A stretch of DNA of 64,000 nucleotides from Clytia hemisphaerica (taxonomy: Eukaryota; Cnidaria; Hydrozoa; Leptothecata; Clytiidae): contig CACVBU010001102.1 in NCBI GenBank assembly GCA_902728285.1, positions 2,644,789 to 2,708,788 on the forward strand, in the 5' to 3' direction. Positions 22,717 through 34,759 of the stretch are shown piece by piece. Below the pieces are notes generated by a model. The model did no database searches. It saw only the letters and a program-made list of their open reading frames with translations, and was not told the DNA's origin. Numbering within the stretch: position 1 is the first letter of the stretch; each line of letters begins with the position of its first letter. A program made the translations under genes and the position numbers.

Positions 22717-23813
22717 ATGTGTGGTAAGTGTCATGTTATCTTTTGTGATCTTTAAATCGCTCCTCAGTCATCAGTTTCGTTACTCTGAAGGGATACTAAT
22801 CATAATCATATAATTACTGCAACTACTTGGCTCAAGAGCTTTTTGTCTAACAGGATTATTATTTGGGCTGGTTATAGCGTTCTAAGTATACTATGTCACG
22901 GGACGAATGAAAGATTCAACTCTCAGAACTTAAAATTGCGTGGATGAAATCATTCGTTATATTCTACAGTATATCCGCACCTGGACTTCAACTTCTATTC
23001 ATGTCCAACTTATATTGATGAATGTTGTTTTATCAATGGTTGAAAGTGTGAATAGTATTCGTATGAACGTGTGGTATTAAGTTAATCAAGTGATTATTCC
23101 ACTTCTACAGCTTAAGAAATCACCTTATAAAACTTTAGATGATGTTAAAATAGTGCTGTAATAAGAAACCTATTAACAAATCGCATGAGCAAGCTCGTTT
23201 TTTGTATGTTTCAGTTCGTGCCTGTATGAAGAAAATAACGGTTCGCAGAGAGCTTTTTAGCGTTTATTTTTAGTTTTGCAAGCGAGGGTGAGGTCTGCCA
23301 ACCCATTGTACACAGAAGTCTTACATCTTTACCATTTCTTTTGTAGACACAATGGCGTATACTAGTGGACCTGTGCTTTATCACCAACGAGAAGTGGCCA
23401 CTGAGGAATTACTGCGACCAAAGATTGTGACTCCATTACCTCTTCAGTCTTCTGTTAAAGTTGGCTCCGAATTCAAATTACTATGTCTTTTGACCGGTTA
23501 CCCAACCATCGAGATCAATTGGTATTTGAACGGAGATCTTCTGGTGGAGACTGAAGACGGACGAATTCGTTTTGATAACCATCAAAGATTGCTGGTGATT
23601 CGAGACTTGAAACCATCAGATGCTGGTTCAATTACCTTTCATGCAACCAACAAATACGGAGAAGTAACGTGTAGTTCTCATTTGCAAGTCTTAATGACCA
23701 AACGTGAGAAATTTGCGCATTCAAGGTATGGGAATTATTCGTTAAATTCGAGTAACTCACCAAAGCCAATCCGACGTTTGTTACATGCGCTGAATAGGAT
23801 GAAATCGTTTTAG
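22717..23813 (+). CDS. Small single Ig-domain (I-set) protein, two exons
   Basis: Exon 1 carries ATG TGT G before the donor GTAAGT (coding 22717-22723). Exon 2 runs from the acceptor ttttgtag (23347) to a stop at 23813, in phase, for 157 residues. Translation could also start at the ATG at 23352, losing four residues. Residues about 27-118 form one I-set immunoglobulin domain. It has the first Cys in KLLCLLTG, the tryptophan strand in EINWYLNG, the DLKPSDAG turn, and a second Cys near VTCSSHL. The first-strand context (P-K-I-V-T-P-L-P) and the absence of a signal peptide or membrane segment suggest a cytoplasmic protein related to I-set domains of titin, palladin or myotilin. The tail is basic. 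The substrate or partner is unknown. Confidence 0.78.
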
Positions 23814-23939
23814 AGGGAAGACAGCAGATGAAGGTGATATCAGATTTTCAGAAGGAAAGCTGACCTTTGCAATCGAGAATCCACCATAGAAACATATAAC
23901 GCTTTTCACCGAATATTTACAACGGCAACAAAGACTTTC

Positions 23940-25605
23940 TTAAGGGGGTAGTCATATGAGATTTTGAAAATTGGTGAAAAATTTATCAATTTCGGGATTT
24001 AAGGCTTTTTAGTATCCTTTATCCTTCCTGAACATACCCTGAAAATTTCAAGGCCGTAGCATAAATATCTGCCGATATATAGGGTTTCTTATGAGCCCTG
24101 GTATACAATTTTCTCCTTAGCAACGGTAAATCGCATCCGTTGCTAGGGCCTCATTTCTATATGGCTGCTCTAAACATAGCATCATGACATACCAAATGAA
24201 AGCTCTTTTTACGCCCTTTTTGGGCGTCTAAGTCAATACCGCCTTTTTTCCCCGGGATTTCTAAATATGACGTAATTAAAGATGGTAACCGAAGAAGTGG
24301 TATTTTCAAAAACATTCACATTTTGGAGGCAGTCAACCGGCAGTCAGCTGTGTTTTTGACATGGAAACTGAGCTTATGTATTGTTTTGGATTGAATTATG
24401 ATATTATTGAATGTTTCATTTCATTTCTCACATCTGGGAAAGCTTTGGAAGCCTATAATTTGAGTGAAAGCAACAATTTGATTCTGCGAACTGATGTTTT
24501 CGAGCAGTAAAACTTGTACACCGAAAAAACTTTTCAAAGTGATGGACTATAGACTATGAACCATGGTATGAATAAAGTTTGAAACAAAACTAAACACATT
24601 CAATGATGTATCCATTATGAGTCTTAAATCCAGTGGAAATCTAGTCTTTGATGAATCGTGGCACTCATGGCGCCAGGAGGCGATCCTGGAAAATTGAGTA
24701 AAACTATGCATGATTGACGTTCAACCTGAAGACACGTTTCCCTAAGATCAACACTGAAATTCAACTGTAAATGATATAAACAGATTTGAGAGAGCACAAG
24801 GATGATATATTTTGTTGGCAATATGTTTTTTGACGAGAAAATGCACTTTTATTGATTTAAAGCCATGTTTACGCGTTTTACGCAGAGTTGACGCAAAATA
24901 CTTGGAGATTCCCGGAGCACGTGGAAGGCCATTTTTTTCAAAAAACTTGGACTATTTTAGTATTTCCAGTACCTTTTCAACATTAAAAGTAATGTGTCAA
25001 TCCATTTTGGTCAACCACAGCAAAAATTTTGAAAAACGGTCTATGTATCGCAGAAAAATTGAGAAAAACCTCTATTTTTAACTTTCTGCGCCGTTTTCTC
25101 AAAACACGTTTTAGGGGGTTTTCCCGCACCTTGTCAGCCTTTTCTCAGGATTGAGAAAAGCTATTGACTTGAAATTTTCAGGGTAGTTTTCCATTATGGT
25201 AAGCCTCAGGATGAATGAAGCAGTTTTTCAAAAAAATCATTTTTTGACTTTTAAAACTGAAAAAGTACAAATTTTAGGTTCCAGACCCCCTGGCTTGAAA
25301 TTTTGAAAAATTTTTCCACTCATTCTGGAGACTTTCATAATACTAACCTTCACCAAAAAAAATTTTTTGAATAGCTTTCTTAGCTTTTCTTAAAAGGTTG
25401 ACACAATATTTTTATAGCTTTTACCCCCTGGACGATATTACCCCCGTCTTTTGCTATTTTTAGAATTTTTTTTTACTTTTTCATATCCTTTATAGTTGTG
25501 CTACAATTGTGGAAAGTTTCATTGAAAAATATTTACTACTTCACAAGATATAACAAAAAGTTTAAAAAATGACATTTCAAATTTCTCATATGACTACCCC
25601 CTTAA
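23940..25605. mobile_element. TTAA-flanked TIR element, 1.66 kb, abutting the Ig gene
   Basis: TTAA at 23,940-23,943 and 25,602-25,605 frames a perfect inverted terminus GGGGGTAGTCATATGAGA. The interior is AT-rich and contains no transposase. TTAA duplication suggests Kolobok or piggyBac; the purine-rich first bases favour Kolobok, as inference. It starts 127 bp after the Ig gene's stop codon and contains AATAAA at 24,571-24,576. That is the first such hexamer I noticed downstream of the gene. Confidence 0.85.
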
Positions 25606-28510
25606 GAGAGTGACAATTCACTAAATAACGACATCACATCTCAAAAACTTTGACTTGAATCAATAAGGAATATCCATAGGATGTATAATGAGTGATTCTA
25701 TATCGTCATGCTACTCCACACGATTATGATTCTTAACCACCATGCATAAACTAACCTAACAAATCCCGGGATTGAAAAGATTTAAAACGAACTGAAAAGT
25801 GAATAAAATGGATAATAAAGAAATCGCAAACCTCCAACCGTGCTATCTGACGTGAAAGGCGAACGAAGCTTTATGTTACCCAAAGTTTGGCAATGTAAAA
25901 TTTGGTGTAAAGCTTCATGCCACTAGCTGAGACAACTTCAATGGAGGGTGCAAGGTTGACGTAAAGCCTTGACCACACGCCGAGTGCATTCTAAAAGCGG
26001 GTGCCACGATTCTGACGTATATGCAACGAACTATAGAAAAGACACCTGCTGAAAAATTGAAAGAATAGACTAATCACTGGGTGTGTTTGGGTTTGTTTTT
26101 AGCACCCAGCACATCTTATTATTGTTTAAGTAAGACAATAAAAGAGCTTCTAAAATAATTAATAACGAAGGCTCAATAAAGACAATGGGGCCCTGTTGAG
26201 GGCCATAAATACCTTACATACAAAAAAGAAGGGTCCTTTCGGGGACAAAAAAAAGCTATTAATAAACAAAAAAACTTATTTTTTCCTTACTTTTGTTGGA
26301 TATAGTTTTGGTAAGAGTATGCTAAGATCTTTGTATGAAGCTACACGTACGGTAGATCTGGCAATACAATGGAAAAAGGAGGTGAGCGGAAATCCACACA
26401 AATCTTTTATCCCGGGTAATTAAAAAATGACGTCATCAGAAACAATGGAGGATTATCATGGTTCGTTATTCATAATCTGTTAGTGGAGTAATTACGACAA
26501 TTGACTCATTAAAAGGATGCATACGGTCAGCTTAATGACTTCCAAATGGGAAACCTAAAAAGGTTTCTCTGGATTTGAACAATCTTTCGTGTAGCTTGTC
26601 CTGTGTAAAGCTACATGCTGATCTAAGGTCAACTTGGATTGACTCTGTTGGACATTTTTAAAACCATATAAAATGAAAATTTTGTAAAAATATTTTTTAT
26701 TTATCAGAAAAATAATTAGAAATTAATAAAAATCAAGCAATCCATTTTTAAATGGTCTGATTCATTGGTTGGTCAGTTCCCTTGCGCTTTTGATGATTCC
26801 TAGTGGAGAAAACCAGTTAGATTAGATCCTTAACCTTTCCAGCGCGCTGTTTTTTATATTTTCACGCTGTCTGCGCGCAACTTTTTTTGAGAAAACGCGG
26901 GGTTTGGGAAATTTGCCATAACTCAAGAACTAGAAATCTTTTGGCAAAAAGTAAACTATCCCTGAAAAGCTAATTAAGTTTTGCAGCTTTTAGGTTGGGT
27001 ACAAGTTCAATTAAAGTATTCTAACTTAAATGGTAGCTTTACATACACCAATGCTTTTTTCCTCATTTTTCGACAATGTCACTTTTTTGGCATTTTTCAC
27101 TTTCTATGCAAAAAAAAGTGGGGGAAAGTTAATTATAAAATCTTTCTTTACTATTTTATCAATACATACTTACTCATGAAGCCATATACCAAAAATTAGC
27201 ATCCAAAAACAATTCTACTGGTCACAAGGGCTTTTCAAACATTGTTCACTTTTCTCCAAAATCAGTGTTTTTCCGTCTGCCATCTTGAATCAGTGTTTTT
27301 ATTTGAAAAGTGCTGACTCACACCGTGATCGTAACATTACATCATTATATATCAACGGAAAGCTTAGACTCTCTACTTTCTTTTTCTTTATTTTTCAACG
27401 ATCAGAAAGCAAGCCAATTAAAGATATTGCGCGAGAAAGACATGCCTATCAAATTGCGTATATGTACGGCATTCGGAACGTCTCAAGGACGTATATGTAC
27501 GGCATTCGGGTCCAAAAGGTTAACGATAAGATGTAGTATCAACAGTGATGTTTTCCTGTGATGTGCAAAGATAAAACTTTTAGTGTGCAAGAGTGCAATT
27601 TTTAAATAAACATTTAATTTCTAAATAAAATCTAAGTCAATCTTCCAGTGGGGCTGAAATTCCAGGGTATGTTCCTACCGGGGGCGAAATTTTTGCCAGA
27701 TCTTCCAGTGGGACTGGGGTCCCAGCGGGTCTCCAACACGGGCTGTATTTTTCTTACTCTCCTTTCCTTTATCGAGACTATCGATCTCTAACAGCTCGAG
27801 GTCAGCTTTTGAGGATTAATAAATTTAATAACGGTATCAAGAACATAGAAACGTATGAGCACTCTTGTGAATACCTGTGATAAAGAAACCCTAATCTAGC
27901 TAAAGCTATTAAAATGCTAAGAAGATATCTTTCATATGAAATAGAGTTTTGTTGGGAATTAGTTTAGTTTATTTTAGAGGTAGTCTAAAAATGCTGTAGA
28001 CCAAGAAGAAATTTTCAGTGCCGTCAAAAGCTGAACGCGCCGCTAAGGGTTGAGACCTTCGCGATGGGGTGGCTAGACAAAGAGACTTACACGTTTCTAG
28101 GCTTCGATGGCCAATATATCAAGAACAAAATACACTTTCTTTACGGACTATAAAATATTTCAATAAATACTCACAAATGGCGAAAAAAAGAACATCTTAA
28201 AAATATTTTTAGGCTTAAAACACATATTCAAATTTGTGAACGTTCCTATAAAAAACGTGCACAAAATCAAAAAATAGAAACCAGTGGGTCTCAGTGATTT
28301 GCTAATGTTTTCTTCTCTTGCCAACGAGAGTAAAAATGTAGAGCAAGGGCTAATAAAAGTGAAAAATTGAGTGTGTATAAGTGTTTGCGGATTTTAAAAT
28401 TTTCTCCTACGCCAGCCTCCAATAGCGGAGAGCTTTACGTAGTTTTCCAAAGGGCGTAGATCATTATATCATTAAGTTGGTTTTGTACAGTTTCCATATT
28501 CGAGCCTCTA
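25606..28510. other. Intergenic; remnants of repeats only
   Basis: No supported gene. A degenerate relative of the TTCTCACAGACC MITE ('ccagtgggactggggtccca' followed by 'gcgggtct') lies at about 27,640-27,735. A 20-bp 'cgtatatgtacggcattcgg' tandem pair is at about 27,457-27,508. Confidence 0.4.
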
Positions 28511-28513
28511 TAT

Positions 28514-29805
28514 CAGTGGCGGCCTGGCAGGGGGTGCAGGGTGTGCAGTGCACCACCCAGAAAGATCTGATATGGGCGCCAAAATAGCTTTTCAAGGGGG
28601 CGCCAAAATTTTGTTGATGTTTAATTGGGCAATTTGGCGCCCTTCGGGACGTTTATAGCGCCTTCTATGAGTACAATGTCAATTTTTTCGCCTGCGGCCC
28701 TTTATTTTACCCTCTTGCATCCTTTCTCTTGAATTTTTTCAAAACTTCTATCAATATTGAATCAGAAGTAAGAGAAGTGTTGTGTATCCACCAGGGGTTA
28801 AAGGGAATGTGTCGCCCTTAATTATTGGGTGTATGAGAGTGCTCTTCTGCGCCCCATTAGAAATGTTTGTTTGACGGATACGAAAGTCAGTTTTGATGGA
28901 AATCCAAGATGGCGGCTGTTGTTTCATTCGATATTTAAGTTTTGTTGCAAGAAGAGAAATTTAACATTATTTAGCAAACTCGATTCGACTCAAATTTATT
29001 GCTCACTTTCCCCTAGTTACAAATGCTCACCCCCAAAATGAGAGATTGCCAAAATGATCAAAACTTGTTGATTCTCGCTGTGGTTTGTGTGGTTTAATAC
29101 TGACTAACTTTCTCCGTTTTAGAAGATCTTTTGAGCTGTTTGACCTTTCTTGCAGCAAAATTTTTTGCCTGCAGCGCAAAAATTTGAACAAACCTTTCTT
29201 CCCAAATTCTGAATTTTTAGGGCCTCTTTCAGCTATGATTTTTAATGGACAGTAAAGTAAGAGCAGCGGCGCAAAAGTTTAAAGATTATCAGGTAATTTT
29301 TCGGATAAGAGTTTTAGAAAGCAAACATATAGACTAAATCGACTTACTAGGTATGAAATTTCCATTTCAAAGATTAGGGGCGTTACTTTCAACCAGTCAC
29401 TGCTCTTACAGTTTAATATTTTCACCATTGAGTTTCAAGCCCGAAGAGTTCAATCTTTAACCTTTCTCAGGCAAGAAAAAGTGAAGCCTTAAAAAATGCA
29501 CTGCATTTTTGACGACAGATTGAATCTAGCAATTCCTTTGTTTACGATTGATATTTTTTTCGAAATTTAGCGGTAAATTTTAGTTTCAATCTGTCATTTT
29601 TGTAAAAACCAGGCGAGCCGCTCAAGGCCGCGCAACTTTGGTAGGATTTGTTGGCTTCAAATCCCACCAAGGAGATTGACTTCTAGCCCTTCGGGCTTAT
29701 ACTTCATTGATTTTCACTCAATAATGGAGGGCGCAAATAAGGACAAAAATACCAGGGGCGCCAATTTCATAGTTTGCACCACCAAGAAAATCAAGCCAGG
29801 CCGCT
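28514..29805. mobile_element. TIR element with CAGTGGCGGCC tip, about 1.3 kb
   Basis: The left tip CAGTGGCGGCCTGGC is matched on the right by GCCAGGCCGCT. Subterminal 'gcaccacc' and 'gggcgcca' blocks are also inverted with respect to each other. The CAGTGGCG tip is common in hAT-like and related MITEs. No target duplication could be recognised and no transposase is present. Short frames in it are not convincing genes. Confidence 0.6.
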
Positions 29806-31590
29806 AAGCCCAAATACCTAAAAAATATGGTGGTTTTTGAAATTTACACAAATCATACAAAACTCATTTCACCGGGTATGTTGGAGTGAAAAAAACTCCA
29901 CTGCATATAAGTGTTTAAAATATCTGCACTTTATCGATAATTGGATCTCTCAATTTTTGTTGTCTTGGAAACAAGTAAACATTTTCATCTCTTTCCTTTA
30001 CATCCATTTTCTCAACTTTGCGCCAGAGAGTATGTCACGTGTATCGTGAATGCGATATTCGTAGAAGTCTTTGTGTTTGTGTTTTACCAAACAGACTGAG
30101 TAAATGCTACACTTTTTATGTCTTTACTCGAAGCACGAAGGAGAGTCATGTCAGTACACGCTTTGTTTAAGAATGTTGTAAGTCCATTTTATCATGGATA
30201 TTCTTAACTTTTTTGGGAGATTTATCCTAAAATATTCATACAGCATTCTTTGGTTAATCCTAATTCAGACTAGATTTAACATTTAGTACATACCTCTTAA
30301 GCATAAAATGGCATTTTTGTGAAAGGAGTGATCCTTACTTGGGGGTAATTGACAATTTATAATTGAAGATTCTCTAAAAATGGCACTCTAAGCTTGAGTA
30401 GCAAAATTCCATGATTGTGATATTCTAAGCCTTATTCTTAATTTTTTGGCCATTTTCATCATGGACATTCTTATAAAGTGTATTCTTATATAAAAAAAAG
30501 CGAATATTAACAATTTGTGTAGTGGCAACTAAAATGCTACAAATTCAAGCAGGTTACGGAACTCTCGGAATCGGAATTTTATACATGATACGCATCCCCT
30601 ATATTAAAACATATCAAATCGGATGCGTGTAGCCTAAGGGCAACAATTAAGCCCCCCTGACAAAGATGCTTCTCTTAGTAAAAATAAGTCGTTGATTTAA
30701 GCTAATAAGGAAGTAAAAGGTTGGGAAGTAAGCTCTTCGAAATAAGTCTTTAAGCGGTTGTGGAAACTGAAAGAAATTTATCACGAAACGCAAGACTCAC
30801 AGACATCAGGATATTAAGACTTAAGGCTTATAATCCAATTGAATTCCTCAATAGTAATTTGACAGTCGAGAATATTACCACAATTTAAGTTGGGATGGTG
30901 ATTAATAAGCGAGTATATGCGAGAAATTCCAGACGAATGCACTCATATATATATATTTATTTACGTAGATCATACGAGTATCTTCTTTTTTGTTGAAGTT
31001 AAAGGCCTAATCGTCAAAGATTTTATCACTTAAATCACGCAATAGAAAGAAATCTTATCAATCAATATACCTTTAAATAATTGCTTGGACTATGAAGTTA
31101 TAAAATTACATACAACCTTAATTGATGCTTTAAATTTCTTTGTCTGGTGTCTGAGATCTTAAGGACTGAGAACATAAGTATGCTCTTAAAACGCAATCCA
31201 TCTCAAGTTTTTGCAGACATGAACTTCCCAACGGCTCTTTATTTTAGATTTATAAATGCCTACGCTTAGGTACTGCTTCTTTGTGTGCAAAGGACAGAAA
31301 AAAGATAGGATGGTTGATTTTGGTATCTTTTAAATATTTTTAAATTCATTGGAATAAATTACATTGTAAATCTTATTAAAATATGGATTTTAAATAAATA
31401 TAATTAGTAATTGTAAAACTCAAATTATGCGCTACGAAAAAAAGAATGCTCGTGTCAATATCACGGATCAAAAAGGATGACAATTGAATGTTGGGCCCAA
31501 AATATACAATCTAGAGACTCTTTGACAAATCAAATTAAGGAGCCCAATGAATGCCAACCCACCACCCCTTGATTGATAAATATTTAAAAA
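29806..31590. other. Intergenic, no gene recognised
   Basis: Contains diffuse repeats of 'ttcttaactttttggg'-type words at about 30,170-30,500 and otherwise AT-rich sequence without supported exons. Confidence 0.4.
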
Positions 31591-31596
31591 TAAATT

Positions 31597-31602
31597 TTTA
31601 TT
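31597..31602 (-). terminator. Candidate poly(A) signal of the cysteine-rich peptide gene
   Basis: AATAAA on the minus strand, about 145 bp beyond the stop codon of the secreted peptide, in an AT-rich context. Confidence 0.4.
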
Positions 31603-31744
31603 ATATACCGTCGCACTATTTTGGAACACACGTCATTTTATGTTTATGTATATCTACAATTGATTGGATAGAACTAAACTCGTGTCCTTTAATGTAAACT
31701 TTAAATTTCTTCATTGGATATTACGATAAGTTACGATGACGTCA

Positions 31745-32020
31745 TCATATCAATAACTTCTTCCTTAAGCGCTGGACAAACATTATCAATTTCTTGTCTT
31801 TATTTGCTCCATCATCTTCGTCTTTGCATTTCACTCTACAAGTGATAGTCGATTTGTTACACATCATGTACTCGTTAAAATCTGTTGTCCCGGATTTGCA
31901 GGATAAATCATCTGTGTTGCACTCATCATGACACGCCGATATAGGTCTCCCATCTGCATATTGCAAACTCAGCAACGTTGTTAAAAATATCACCACACTT
32001 AACCGCAAAGAAGGAACCAT
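31745..32020 (-). CDS. Small secreted six-cysteine peptide precursor
   Basis: A single-exon frame of 91 residues. It starts with a clear signal peptide (about residues 1-24, hydrophobic core VVIFLTTLLSL, cleavage probably after YADG). The mature part has six cysteines with mirror-symmetric spacing: C-x3-C-x6-C-x12-C-x6-C-x3-C. The cysteine segment is acidic and the C-terminus basic (RLRKKLL). Two in-frame stop codons, TGA TGA, end it. A minus-strand AATAAA lies about 145 bp downstream (31,597-31,602). I do not recognise the family. The symmetric C-x3-C pairs recall helical-hairpin disulfide peptides, which in animals include toxins, antimicrobial peptides and signalling peptides; none of these roles is shown here. 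Confidence 0.6.
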   Translation of the reverse strand: MVPSLRLSVVIFLTTLLSLQYADGRPISACHDECNTDDLSCKSGTTDFNEYMMCNKSTITCRVKCKDEDDGANKDKKLIMFVQRLRKKLLI

Positions 32021-32978
32021 TCTTAATCAAATTCGAAAACAAACTTTCAAGTAATCATGTACAATGTAATGGAATCAAATATTGCTGATGATCTGACTTG
32101 TGCGTTTTATGTGAAGTTGTGTGCTTCCTCTGCACGTCCTAGCTCGATATGAAATGATCTTACAAAACTAACTGACTTCTACAAGAAGACAATTTCCCCT
32201 TTCACCTGGTCATGTTGGTCTTTCGAGCATCCATTTGATGTTCCTTTCTTGGACGTTGAAAATACAAATAACAATAGAAGACTGTTCTAAGCTGATAAAG
32301 TGATGAGAATAAGACTTTTCGAGCGTAAAATTGATAAGGTAATTATGTAGCGTTAATTGCATAAAAATATTTAATTCAGTACGATCAAAGCCCGTTAGTA
32401 GCTGGGTATCGGAGTTGATCTTGTTTTAACTTAGATGCCAGAAGGATTTATGTGGCACGCGTCAGAACAAGGGCAGATTACTCAGAAGATTATATCTTGG
32501 CGCAAACTATAATCTCAAGTATTTAAGTGCAATAAATTTTGATTTTAATTCTAATTAGATGGTGCAATATGTATACAGGAACCTTAAAGTTATGTGAAAG
32601 CAAACCAAAGGGATGAGATATTTGTAGGGTTGTCACGTTTTCACTTTTGGTGTGCTCTTTGCACAAACATCCAACCTGAGAAATCACAGTTGTTCTTCGT
32701 GTAAAACTGTTGATGTTTTTAATAATACTTTCCTGTTGAACTCTGATGAAGTCTTGTGCTTTCACTTTTTAGGTTATTCCCTATTTCAGTTCTTACCCTC
32801 GCAAGACTTGTTAGCATCCCGTGTCCTCTTTAAGAAAAATCCAAATTTCGACTGTCTTCACTGGATTTTTTAACTTCACGTTTATCTGATTTTCAAAGGG
32901 TGGATTGATTACCTAGTCGGCTTCATCTGTCCTTATCCTTAAATTTTGAAAAATTGCAACTTAGGGCTTTCCCCTAAA
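32021..32978. other. Upstream flank of the peptide gene, no other gene recognised
   Basis: A CATAAAAC stretch about 90 bp upstream of the peptide ATG on the minus strand could act as a weak TATA element. Otherwise nothing was identified. Confidence 0.35.
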
Positions 32979-32979
32979 A

Positions 32980-33270
32980 CATTCTCACAGACCCACTGGG
33001 ACACCTTCTCACTGGAAAAATTGGCCAAAATATCGTCCCCAGTGGAAAACTATACTCTGACTTTTGTCCCCGTTGAAAATAATCAGATAAGCAAATCCTC
33101 ACTGCAAAATAATGTGCTATTTTTTCCATCCCCACTGAATTTTCTGGCTAGAAAACAATGTAATTTAAATCTCCAGCATTAAAAAGCATGGTGATATCAA
33201 TCCCCATCGAGTTTTAGTCCGTTATTTTACCCCACTGGTTGATAAAATCCCACCGGGTCTGTGAGAAAGG
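32980..33270. mobile_element. Full-length MITE, TTCTCACAGACC family, reverse orientation
   Basis: TTCTCACAGACC at 32,982 and GGTCTGTGAGAA at 33,256-33,267 bound about 290 bp. Internal blocks match the reverse complement of the 20.7-kb copy ('ccaaaatatcgtccc', 'cactgcaaaat', 'tccccatcgagtttt'). The target duplication is not obvious. Confidence 0.75.
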
Positions 33271-33274
33271 GGTG

Positions 33275-34755
33275 TCTTAATACAAGGATTGGGGCTTAAA
33301 AAAGTCGTTGTAAATATTTTTGCACTCTCGGGTGTGACCAAAACCTTCCAAATCCAGATAATGCCTAAATTTGAAATCACATTAGCAATTTCCTTTCATT
33401 ATTGTTGGCATACGCATTCAGCTGCAGTTCTGGCCATAATATATGAAAGAAGGGAAATTCCTTCCAAATTTTGAATCTGCAAGAAGTTTGTTTTAAAAGT
33501 GTTTTAACCTAGGGTTAAGATCTTAGCTTATTTTGAAGTTATTTTGTATAAAAAGGACAAACAAAGGGACGCTTTACTACGTTCCTTTCAATCTTTCGCT
33601 TTTAGCTAACCAAACAATCGATGGCGAAATTAGAGGAATGAAAAAAATAGGCCGGTGTAAAAGGTGCCAAAAATAAGGAAAATGCCTACAGTGTTTGAAA
33701 ACATATCGTCTCCGGGTGAAGTTGCGCTTTCGCACCAGATCATTTAAAGAAGCCAGCACCATACCAATTGACAAACGGAAGTGTTTAGGTAGCTAAGGAA
33801 AGACGCTTTTCAAGAAACTGCTGTAATCCATTTTTGAGATGAAAAATGCAGATAAGAGTATAGAAAAACACGCCATCGAAAGATGGTTATTAACTCTCTG
33901 GTGATTTACTGTTTTAATTGAAAAAACAAATCGCTTAAAATTAAATTAACGATACATTATCGTCAACATGAGTAAACAATGACGTAATAAGTTTGCTTTT
34001 AGACCTGTAGATGTGTATCTGTAAATTGCAGAAGATCTGATGGCTTTGATGTTCTTTTGAATGTGAGAGGTCAAAACAATATTTGTAATAACTCATTTAA
34101 ATCTTAAGCCAACTATAAGAACGAAGCGTATGCTACCTTAAGCCTACTATAAGAACAAAGTGTATGCTACCTTAAGCCTACTGTAAGAACAAAGCTTGTG
34201 CTACCTTTTTTTATAAATAAATACCAACATCTAGTATCTTAAATTCAAAAACGAACCCGTTAAAAATCTACGAGGAAGACCTACTGATTCGTAGAAACTA
34301 GAATGAGATTGCTCCAATATGACTGGAAATAAACCCAGCTCTCAACTTCTTATAAGAAAAAAGGCAAAATTATAGCAGTGCAGTCAAAACATGTGATTAC
34401 TCGAAAAAGTTCACATGATTTTATTTCCATGTTACTTGCTTTACAACTTACAGTTAATTACTTTATTTGTATTAATGAATTCAAACCAATCAGAAGTGAA
34501 GGTCATGTAATAAGCACATAAAATTTCGAGTAAAAACGTGATTTGATTTCAAACTTCATTTGCAACCTGTGTATTAGTCTACGCGGCGTTTCTACAAGAT
34601 GAAGTCTATGAAGTATTTGGAGTTAAATTCCAAGAATATTGAAATAACATATTATAATTTATAAATATATTTCCTATAAAAATTATTAAATATTATATTA
34701 TAGAATTAAAAATATTATAAAATCAATTGAATAGTATTTAGAAAGAAGAAAAAAT
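33275..34755. other. Intergenic, no gene recognised
   Basis: Apart from a short tandem repeat near 34.1-34.2 kb, this is AT-rich sequence without exons. The last 130 bp are almost pure A/T and form the 3' flank of the ankyrin gene. Confidence 0.4.
34103..34204. repeat. Tandem repeat, 3 x 34 bp
   Basis: Three consecutive units starting 'cttaagccNactNtaagaac' and ending 'gtNtgctac' begin at 34,103, 34,137 and 34,171, with a few substitutions. Confidence 0.85.
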
Positions 34756-34759
34756 AGAA

